Positions 6,707 through 12,465 of a stretch of 14,014 nt of DNA are shown here, one piece after another. This stretch comes from an uncultured Sutterella sp. (lineage in GTDB: Bacteria > Pseudomonadota > Gammaproteobacteria > Burkholderiales > Burkholderiaceae_F). Every line of letters starts with the position of its first letter. Within the stretch, counting starts at the first letter, position 1. The stretch covers positions 1 to 14,014 of the forward strand of contig CAJKMT010000045.1 in assembly GCA_905201055.1 (NCBI GenBank). Direction: 5' to 3'. Made by a program: the position numbers and the translations under genes. The notes below the pieces were generated by a model. It was not told where the DNA came from. It did no database searches and saw nothing but the letters and a program-made list of their open reading frames with translations.

Positions 6707-6735
6707 GAGAAAACTTTCTTACATTAGAGATTGCC

Positions 6736-7236
6736 ATGGTTGAAAACGTTTTAGACAAATTGATAGACCTGTTTGAAAAAGGTGAGGCTCACTTCCGTGT
6801 GCTTGAGCACCCTGCTGCCGGCAAATCCAGCCAATCGGTAGCTGAAATTCGCGGCACTCAATTGGGTCAAGGCGCCAAAGCACTCGTCTGTCATGTGAAG
6901 GGAAACGGCGTCAAGCTTTATGCGTTAGCCATCCTTCCTGCCGATAAGCAAGCCGATTTATCCAAGCTCGCTGTTGCCCTCGGCGGCCGCCGAGCTTCGC
7001 TCGCAAGTCCCGATGAAGTGACTGAATTAACGGGCTGCGTGTTTGGCGCTGTACCGCCTGTGAGTTTTCATCCCGATTTAAAACTGGTGGCTGACCCAAG
7101 CCTTTATGAACGCTACGATGAACTGGCTTTTAACGCGGGGCTCTTGGATCATTCGATCATCATTAAAACCGAAGACTACAAACGAATTGTTCACCCGGAA
7201 CTCATCGAATTTTTGAAAGAACCTTCTGCCTCTTAA
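6736..7236 (+). CDS. yeaK: YeaK-like aminoacyl-tRNA deacylase (YbaK/EbsC-type trans-editing domain)
   Basis: This is a 166-residue single-domain protein of the YbaK/ProRS-INS superfamily, which clears mischarged aminoacyl-tRNA in the cytoplasm. The conserved core reads AEIRGTQLGQGAKALVC at about residues 36-52, with Lys48 in the position of the superfamily's key lysine. It is followed by ASLASPDEVTELTGCVFGAVPP and FHPDLKLVADPSLYERYDEL, then FNAGLLDHSIIIKT. From memory this runs very close to E. coli YeaK (167 residues) throughout, closer than to YbaK or ProXp-ala, so I use that symbol; the exact tRNA and amino-acid substrate is not shown by the sequence. The ATG at 6736 has only a weak AGAG upstream. 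It stands alone with its own promoter (6677-6706) and no clear terminator behind it; the next promoter begins at 7241. Confidence 0.9.
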   Translation: MVENVLDKLIDLFEKGEAHFRVLEHPAAGKSSQSVAEIRGTQLGQGAKALVCHVKGNGVKLYALAILPADKQADLSKLAVALGGRRASLASPDEVTELTGCVFGAVPPVSFHPDLKLVADPSLYERYDELAFNAGLLDHSIIIKTEDYKRIVHPELIEFLKEPSAS

Positions 7237-7240
7237 CCAA

Positions 7241-7268
7241 TTGACGTAATTAAACTTTTTTGTTTAAT
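7241..7268 (+). promoter_or_regulatory. Promoter for the DUF2721 pair, overlapping an inverted repeat
   Basis: TTGACG (7241-7246) and TTTAAT (7263-7268), each one base off consensus, are 16 bases apart. A 7-bp perfect inverted repeat (7249-7255 with 7262-7268, T6 loop) fills the spacer and covers the -10 element, so it could be an operator. It does not look like a terminator because no T run follows it. The predicted start near 7275 would give a short leader to the TTG at 7302. Confidence 0.5.
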
Positions 7269-7301
7269 ACGCCTTCCCAAGTCGGCTAAAAAGGTCTATC
7301 A

Positions 7302-7763
7302 TTGGCGACTTTCTTTTTAGCTGACTTTTTATTTGCCATGATTGAATACGGCACTGTTTTGCAAGCAGCCCTCACACCGATTACCCTGATTTCAGGTGTC
7401 GGGCTTTTACTGGTGTCGATGACCAACCGCTACAACCACTCGACTGACCGTTTGCGTCAGCTTCTGCGCGAAAGCGATGCCATCAAACCTCGTAAAGACG
7501 CTGATCTTGACCATGCGATTGAATTGATTTTTTTACGCGTGCGCCTTTTGCGCAAAGCCATCTTACTGATTGTGCTCTCGGGGATGTTCAGTGCACTTTT
7601 GGTGTTGATGAGCATTTTTGAAATCGCACTGGGTGACAGCCTTACAGTCCTGAAATCCATTTTGCTTCTGGTGGCGATCCTGATGGTCGTTTTTTCAACG
7701 CTGATTTTTGCCAAGGAAGTCAGCACCTCGATGAAAGCGCTCGGTTTGAGCGTTCACCACTAA
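7302..7763 (+). CDS. DUF2721 integral membrane protein, first copy
   Basis: A membrane protein of unknown function with three hydrophobic segments. Counted from the TTG, TM1 is about residues 20-40 (ALTPITLISGVGLLLVSM), TM2 about 84-106 and TM3 about 115-137. Between TM1 and TM2 is a charged cytoplasmic-looking linker with RYNHSTDRLRQLLRE, the hallmark of DUF2721, and an LLRK motif opens TM2. Two starts compete. The TTG at 7302 has AAAAAGG seven bases upstream, whereas the ATG at 7338 has no visible ribosome site but gives MIEYGT, which lines up with MVEYHQ of the second copy. I list the longer one because of the ribosome site; the true protein may be 141 residues. It is followed ten bases later by a paralogue sharing roughly half its residues. 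No function is known to me for the family. Confidence 0.85.
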   Translation: MATFFLADFLFAMIEYGTVLQAALTPITLISGVGLLLVSMTNRYNHSTDRLRQLLRESDAIKPRKDADLDHAIELIFLRVRLLRKAILLIVLSGMFSALLVLMSIFEIALGDSLTVLKSILLLVAILMVVFSTLIFAKEVSTSMKALGLSVHH

Positions 7764-7773
7764 GGAGAGGATC

Positions 7774-8202
7774 ATGGTTGAATATCATCAGATGCTCGCC
7801 ACATCTCTGCCTCCGGTGACATTGATTTCCGGCGTCGGGTTGCTCTTATTGGCGATGACGGCTCGCTATAACCACTCAACCAACCGCGTGCGTCAGCTTT
7901 TAAGAGAAAGAAACTCCATCGCACCGAGAGAGAATCCCGATCTCAATAAGGAAATCGACTTTATTTTCGAGCGAGCCTCTCTTTTGAGAAAATCGATTTT
8001 AACGGTGGTGCTTTCTGCTACTTTCAGCGGTCTTCAGGTGCTAGCGGGCATTTTGGAATGCCTTTTCATGCTTGATTTGGATTTTCTGAAACTCAGTTTC
8101 CTGATTCTGTCAATTTGCTTTTTGCTGATTTCAACAATCTATTTTGTGCGGGAAGTCTCTTTGTCAACCAAAGCCATTGGACTGAGCGTCGATCACCGTT
8201 AA
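7774..8202 (+). CDS. DUF2721 integral membrane protein, second copy
   Basis: This 142-residue protein is a paralogue of the gene before it, with the same architecture: TM1 (about residues 10-29, LPPVTLISGVGLLLLAM), the linker RYNHSTNRVRQLLRE, then LLRK leading into TM2, and TM3 near residues 105-128. The C-terminal STKAIGLSVDH is matched by SMKALGLSVHH in the first copy. The segments TLISGVGLLL, RYNHST, RQLLRE and LLRK.IL are kept in both copies, while TM2 and TM3 have diverged. A strong AAGGAG at 7762-7767 overlaps the stop codon of the first copy, so the two are surely cotranscribed and probably made together, as expected for a heteromeric complex; that last step is inference. A terminator hairpin follows at 8210. 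Confidence 0.88.
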   Translation: MVEYHQMLATSLPPVTLISGVGLLLLAMTARYNHSTNRVRQLLRERNSIAPRENPDLNKEIDFIFERASLLRKSILTVVLSATFSGLQVLAGILECLFMLDLDFLKLSFLILSICFLLISTIYFVREVSLSTKAIGLSVDHR

Positions 8203-8209
8203 AACTTCT

Positions 8210-8247
8210 CAGGCGGCAGAGAGTAATCTGTCGCCTGATGTTTTCTT
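8210..8247. terminator. Bidirectional terminator between the DUF2721 pair and the patatin gene
   Basis: An 11-bp stem with one G-U pair (8210-8220 with 8227-8237) and a 6-base loop is followed on the plus strand by TTTTCTT at 8241-8247. On the minus strand it is followed by a TTTT complementary to AAAA at 8201-8204. The plus-strand T run reaches into the stop codon of the convergent patatin gene (TAA read at 8248-8246). Confidence 0.82.
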
Positions 8248-10489
8248 ATTGAAGCGGGCGTCCCCAGAAGAAATAAATTGCAGAGTCCCCATCACTCGTG
8301 TGACCTAAAGCAAAATACAGAGGTCCGAAGAGCGAATCAATCGCCACATAGGCGCTCATCGCGTTTTTCCATTCACCCAAATCATTGCTGCTGAAGTAAT
8401 CAGGCCATTCATCTTCCTGAACCCGACCCATTTCATAACTTGCCCCCAAATACACCGGGAAACCGAAGATATCAGTTGTCTGCAAACGCTTCTGAAGCAT
8501 TAAACGACCGAGGAACATGTCTGAGCCGCTGTAGCGTCCGTAGTAAGCACCGGACATATTGAAAAGTCCGCCCAACGGATAGCGACCGGGAATCGTTGAG
8601 GAACCCGCTTTTGCAGACAAGATACTCACCCAACCCTGTCCCCAATCCCAGGGAAAGAGCGTTTCCAGATAATAGTCGGTGAGTTCAGGTTCAGCAGAAT
8701 TTTTCATGTTCCCATAGCGCCTGGCCTGAGCATCCAAATAAAAGCCCTTTGTAGGAAAGTTGATATTGTCGAGCGTGTCATAACGGAAAGTCATTTCCAC
8801 AAAGCTCGCGTTGTCATCCATACTTTCATAGCCGTCAACATGACCCACTGCCACTTTGCTTTGCGCAGAGATATAACCGGCACCAACGGTCAGCACAGCC
8901 GAGTTATCCAATTCCAAGCCTAGGGATAATGAACCCTCAAGGGTCTTATTTTTCAGAGTCGCCTCCGGATGGCTCGAGCCGTTATACCAATCGTAACGCT
9001 GGCTCTCGTAGCGAATCTCCGGCATCACAAAAACCGGACTGGCAGCACCCAACGGCTGGTAAAAACTCGTGGAAAAATAACTGTCTTTTCCGATCTGAGC
9101 CTCGTTTCTCCACTCGCCTCCCCAAGAGTTAAGCCACCCCATCGTGTGAGCGACAAGGAAATCAAAAGTATGTTCCTGATTAAAGTCTGTGGAAACCTTT
9201 CCACCCACTCGAATCGTGTTATATCCCCAAGGCTTTTCAAGGGGACGCCAAACCAATGTCTGAGTTCCGTTCGGGCCGGGCTCAAACACATAAGGCACCA
9301 GCGTAAAGTCATCCGTTGCCCAAATTTTTGCGCTGGCTTGAGCAATTTGCTCTTCTGTCACAGGCTGTGACAAATCCAAATCCGTGCTTCTAATCACACT
9401 CTTCGGGTTGACTGTCTTTAGTCCCTCAACCCGTACCTCTGAGATTTGACGTGATTGCGGAGGCACAACCGACGCTTCCCTTGCGCTGTTCCAAGCCAAA
9501 AAGCTCGAGCGGGGCACGGCAAGCCGTCTTAATTCAGCCATATGAGTGCGGGCACTTTTTTCACCGGCCTCGATAATCTCTGCAGCTTTCGTAAAATCGC
9601 CCGAATTTAACCCCTCTAAATCCGTGGTGATCAAAATATCCCTGTCAGTGAGGAGCGACTTGGAGTGTTCCACATTTCTTTCGGTCAAAATTCCGATCAT
9701 CTGCCCCATCACCCCCGCTACGGAATGAATATCCTTGGACTTGCCCAAAGGAGTGCCGGCATTGACAGCGATGATAATGTCCGCTCCCATCGCTCGGGCT
9801 TGTTCAACCGGTAGGTTTTGTGATAATCCCCCGTCAACCAACACATGCTTTTTAAAGGGAAACGGGGAAAAGGCTCCCGGAACCGACATCGAGGCGCGCA
9901 TTGCATCTGCCAGACTCACGTCTTTTTGCATCACCACTGCTTCGCCGTTATCCAAGTCAGTGGCGACTGCCGCAAAAGGAATCGGCAGACGGGAAAGATC
10001 GGTGACAGAACTGACGTGTTTGGTGATCGAACGCAAGAAAATTTCCAAGTGCTGCGCTGGCACAACAGAGTCCGGGAAAAGCGCTTTTCCATCAGAAAAA
10101 CCGATTTCTCCGCTGCCCAACCCTTTAAAATCATCTTGACGCCGCCTCCAGTTGATTTCACTTCTGTCAGGTCTCAGAGCGAACATCTCATTCCAGTCCA
10201 CTCCCAAAATGATCTCTTGCATCTGCTCAACCGAATAACCTGAGGCATAACCGCCGCCCACCATCGCGCCCATGCTGGTTCCGGTGACAATATCCACTTT
10301 CACGCCCAATTCTTCGAGTACCTTGATTACCCCGACGTGCGAGAAGCCTCTGGCGCCGCCTCCCGAGAGAACCAGGGCAACTTTGGGATGCTCAGCAGAA
10401 AGAGATTCTCCCGAAACCGCGCTCAAAACGGTTTGAGAGAAACCCATTGTTAAAATGACAAACGAACTGATGAAAATTCGACCGATCAT
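8246..10489 (-). CDS. PlpD-like protein: patatin phospholipase fused to a POTRA and outer-membrane beta-barrel (type Vd secretion)
   Basis: A 747-residue exported protein. The order is: signal peptide (about 1-25, MIGRIFISSFVILTMGF then LSA), a patatin-like lipase domain (about 35-315), a single POTRA-like domain (about 350-415, opening ISEVRVEGLKTVNPKSVI), and a BamA/Omp85-type 16-strand barrel to the end. Patatin motifs are all present: oxyanion GGGARG near 43-48, nucleophile GTSMG with Ser72, and DGG with Asp219 of the Ser-Asp dyad. This is the layout of Pseudomonas PlpD, a phospholipase A1 displayed or released through its own barrel. The protein ends FFWGRPLQ, so the last residue is Gln rather than the usual aromatic. 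I start it at the ATG at 10489, which has AGGA ten bases upstream; the ATG at 10498 has AGGA almost touching it. It stands alone, divergent from galE and convergent with DUF2721. Confidence 0.92.
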   Translation of the reverse strand: MIGRIFISSFVILTMGFSQTVLSAVSGESLSAEHPKVALVLSGGGARGFSHVGVIKVLEELGVKVDIVTGTSMGAMVGGGYASGYSVEQMQEIILGVDWNEMFALRPDRSEINWRRRQDDFKGLGSGEIGFSDGKALFPDSVVPAQHLEIFLRSITKHVSSVTDLSRLPIPFAAVATDLDNGEAVVMQKDVSLADAMRASMSVPGAFSPFPFKKHVLVDGGLSQNLPVEQARAMGADIIIAVNAGTPLGKSKDIHSVAGVMGQMIGILTERNVEHSKSLLTDRDILITTDLEGLNSGDFTKAAEIIEAGEKSARTHMAELRRLAVPRSSFLAWNSAREASVVPPQSRQISEVRVEGLKTVNPKSVIRSTDLDLSQPVTEEQIAQASAKIWATDDFTLVPYVFEPGPNGTQTLVWRPLEKPWGYNTIRVGGKVSTDFNQEHTFDFLVAHTMGWLNSWGGEWRNEAQIGKDSYFSTSFYQPLGAASPVFVMPEIRYESQRYDWYNGSSHPEATLKNKTLEGSLSLGLELDNSAVLTVGAGYISAQSKVAVGHVDGYESMDDNASFVEMTFRYDTLDNINFPTKGFYLDAQARRYGNMKNSAEPELTDYYLETLFPWDWGQGWVSILSAKAGSSTIPGRYPLGGLFNMSGAYYGRYSGSDMFLGRLMLQKRLQTTDIFGFPVYLGASYEMGRVQEDEWPDYFSSNDLGEWKNAMSAYVAIDSLFGPLYFALGHTSDGDSAIYFFWGRPLQ

Positions 10490-10541
10490 AGCGAGCATTT
10501 CCTGTTATTCGAGTTATCTTACTTTGTTTTTTCGGGATTGC

Positions 10542-10571
10542 AGTATGATTGAGGAAAATTTGAACTGACAA
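10542..10571 (-). promoter_or_regulatory. Candidate promoter of the patatin gene, overlapping the galE -10
   Basis: On the minus strand TTGTCA (10571-10566) and CATACT (10547-10542) lie 18 bases apart, one and two bases off consensus. The plus strand carries TATGAT at 10544-10549, a good -10 for galE but without a clear -35. The two would occlude each other in an 84- to 93-base divergent gap. Assigned by eye only. Confidence 0.35.
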
Positions 10572-10582
10572 GGTGTCTTCTC

Positions 10583-11587
10583 ATGAGAATTATATTAACG
10601 GGCGGTGCCGGTTTTATCGGCTCTCACACCGCGGTAGAAATGACTAAAAGCGGCCACGAAGTCGTCATTTATGACAACTTCTGCAATAGCGACGCAGCTG
10701 TTTTGGATCAGCTTGAGAAAATTCTCGGCAAACGCCTGCCATTTGAAGAGGGTGATATTCGAGACTACGACCGTATGCGCGCCGTTCTCAAAAAATACGA
10801 TATCGAGGCGGTTGTGCATTTTGCGGGGCTCAAAGCAGTTGGAGAATCCGTCGAAAAGCCGCTGGAGTATTACGACAACAATATCACCGGCACACTGACG
10901 CTTTTGCGTGCCATGCGCGATTTAAATATCAAACGCATCATTTTTTCATCAAGCGCAACGGTTTACGGCACGCCTCAGTATTTACCGTTGGATGAAAATC
11001 ATCCCTTGTCGGTCACCAACCCCTATGGTCGGACTAAATTACAAGTTGAAGAAATTCTCTCCGATTTATGTGTGAGTGATCCTGAGTGGTCCGCAGTCTG
11101 CCTTCGTTACTTTAACCCGATCGGCGCACACGAAAGTGGTCTGATTGGTGAAAATCCTCGAGGCATTCCCAATAACCTCCTGCCCTATGTCGCGCGGGTT
11201 GCAGCAGGCCAATTAGAAGCGGTTCGAGTCTTTGGCAATGACTACGATACGCCCGACGGCACAGGAGTACGCGATTACATCCACGTGGTTGATCTTGCCA
11301 AGGGCCATGTCAACGCCGCCCAATACAGTCTCACGCACCGCGGATGGATCGCCATTAACCTCGGTACCGGTGTCGGCTACTCAGTGCTTGACATCATTCA
11401 TGCCTACGAGAAAGCCTGCGGAAAACCGATTCCTTATAAGATCGTTGCCCGCCGCCCGGGTGATGTGGCCAGCAACTGGGCCAATCCCCAGCGTGCTTAT
11501 GAACTCTTAGGTTGGAAGGCTCAATACGGTCTCGAGGATATGTGCCGCCACTCATGGGCATTCCAGAAAAACTGCTCTCAAAGTTAA
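10583..11587 (+). CDS. galE: UDP-glucose 4-epimerase
   Basis: This 334-residue NAD-dependent short-chain dehydrogenase-type epimerase interconverts UDP-glucose and UDP-galactose in the cytoplasm. The NAD-binding TGGAGFIGSH is at residues 6-15, FAGLKAVGESV at 80-90, the catalytic serine region SSSATVYG at 122-129, and Tyr148/Lys152 in NPYGRTK. RYFNPIGAHESGLIGE and PDGTGVRDYIHVVDLAKGH complete the GalE pattern and separate it from dTDP-glucose dehydratase. The ATG at 10583 is preceded by AAGG eleven bases upstream. It takes UDP-glucose from GalU, encoded 7 kb to the left, and would feed galactose into surface glycans. It is convergent with rfbD: both stop codons lie in the shared TTAA at 11584-11587, and its intrinsic terminator sits inside rfbD. 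Confidence 0.96.
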   Translation: MRIILTGGAGFIGSHTAVEMTKSGHEVVIYDNFCNSDAAVLDQLEKILGKRLPFEEGDIRDYDRMRAVLKKYDIEAVVHFAGLKAVGESVEKPLEYYDNNITGTLTLLRAMRDLNIKRIIFSSSATVYGTPQYLPLDENHPLSVTNPYGRTKLQVEEILSDLCVSDPEWSAVCLRYFNPIGAHESGLIGENPRGIPNNLLPYVARVAAGQLEAVRVFGNDYDTPDGTGVRDYIHVVDLAKGHVNAAQYSLTHRGWIAINLGTGVGYSVLDIIHAYEKACGKPIPYKIVARRPGDVASNWANPQRAYELLGWKAQYGLEDMCRHSWAFQKNCSQS

Positions 11588-12465
11588 AAATATTGACGCA
11601 ATGTCGCACCCAGTGCCTCTTGCCAGGTACGGGGTGCGATTTTTATTGCGTGGCTGAGTTTTTGAGTATCCAAACGACAATTCAATGGTCTCGGATCCAT
11701 GGCGGGGAAGTCCGTCGTTTTTGCCCTTTTGAGAGTTTTATCAAACGTCCAGGAAATGCCGGCAGATTGCAACTGTCTTAAAATCTCCTCTGCGCATTCA
11801 AAACGCGAACAAAACCCACTATTGGCAAAGTGATAAATCCCGCTTAATACAATCCCCTCTTGTTTTAAAAACAGAATTTTCCCAATGACATCGGCCACGT
11901 CGTCAGCGGCAGTGGGACTGCCGAACTGGTCATCGACCACAGATACAACGGACTGAGTTTGAAGACGCCGACAAAAAGCCGTGATGAAATTACTATGATT
12001 GGTCGCGTGAAGCCACGATAAGCGCAAAATGAGGGAGTCCGGCGCTTGAGCTAAAACCCTTTCTTCTCCCCGAAGCTTGGTGAGACCATAGGCATTCGCA
12101 GGACTTGTTTTATCGGATTCTCTCCAAGGAGAATCACCCTTGCCGTCAAATACATAGTCCGTGCTTAAGTGAATGAAGTATGCTCCGATTTGCGAGCAGG
12201 TTCGGGCGATAATGCCGGGGGCCGTTGCATTAATTGTCAGCGCTTCATCAAACCGGCGAGATGCCTCATCAACCGCAGTAAAAGCCGCCGCATTGACAAC
12301 CGCATCAGGTTTTTCCTGAAAAAGAAAAGCTGCAAGCTTCTCAGGGCAGGAAAAGTCGCCTTCGGGTGAAGTTCGAGCGGGCAGCTGCCACTCAAAATCA
12401 TTTTTGATTTTCTTCAATATCGCTTCACCGACCTGGCCGCTTTGCCCGTAAAGAACAACTTTCAC
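11584..12465 (-). CDS. rfbD: dTDP-4-dehydrorhamnose reductase
   Basis: This 293-residue NADPH-dependent reductase catalyses the last step of dTDP-L-rhamnose synthesis, supplying rhamnose to lipopolysaccharide or capsule. The nucleotide-binding GQSGQVG is at residues 7-13. VVNAAAFTAVDEA is at 56-68, where the family usually has NCAAYTAVDxAE. STDYVFDG is at 101-108 and the catalytic pair Tyr126/Lys130 in AYGLTK. The start is a GTG at 12465 overlapping the uvrA stop as GTGA, with AAAGGA eight bases upstream, so its translation is coupled to uvrA. The partners rmlA, rmlB and rmlC are not in the window, which is unusual as the four genes are commonly clustered. The last 60 bases contain the galE terminator hairpin on the opposite strand. 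Confidence 0.92.
   Translation of the reverse strand: MKVVLYGQSGQVGEAILKKIKNDFEWQLPARTSPEGDFSCPEKLAAFLFQEKPDAVVNAAAFTAVDEASRRFDEALTINATAPGIIARTCSQIGAYFIHLSTDYVFDGKGDSPWRESDKTSPANAYGLTKLRGEERVLAQAPDSLILRLSWLHATNHSNFITAFCRRLQTQSVVSVVDDQFGSPTAADDVADVIGKILFLKQEGIVLSGIYHFANSGFCSRFECAEEILRQLQSAGISWTFDKTLKRAKTTDFPAMDPRPLNCRLDTQKLSHAIKIAPRTWQEALGATLRQYF
11604..11644 (+). terminator. galE terminator lying inside the rfbD coding sequence
   Basis: An 8-bp stem (11604-11611 with 11632-11639) continues past one A/G mismatch into a further 6 pairs (11613-11618 with 11625-11630, one G-U), with a 6-base loop, and is followed at once by five T (11640-11644). It has the right polarity for galE, which ends at 11587. 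The same bases encode residues near the C-terminus of RfbD on the other strand. Confidence 0.8.

Noticed and set aside
7249..7268. The AT-rich inverted repeat after the YeaK-like gene as a terminator
   Set aside because: The stem is almost all A-T and no T run follows; the bases are better explained as part of a promoter.
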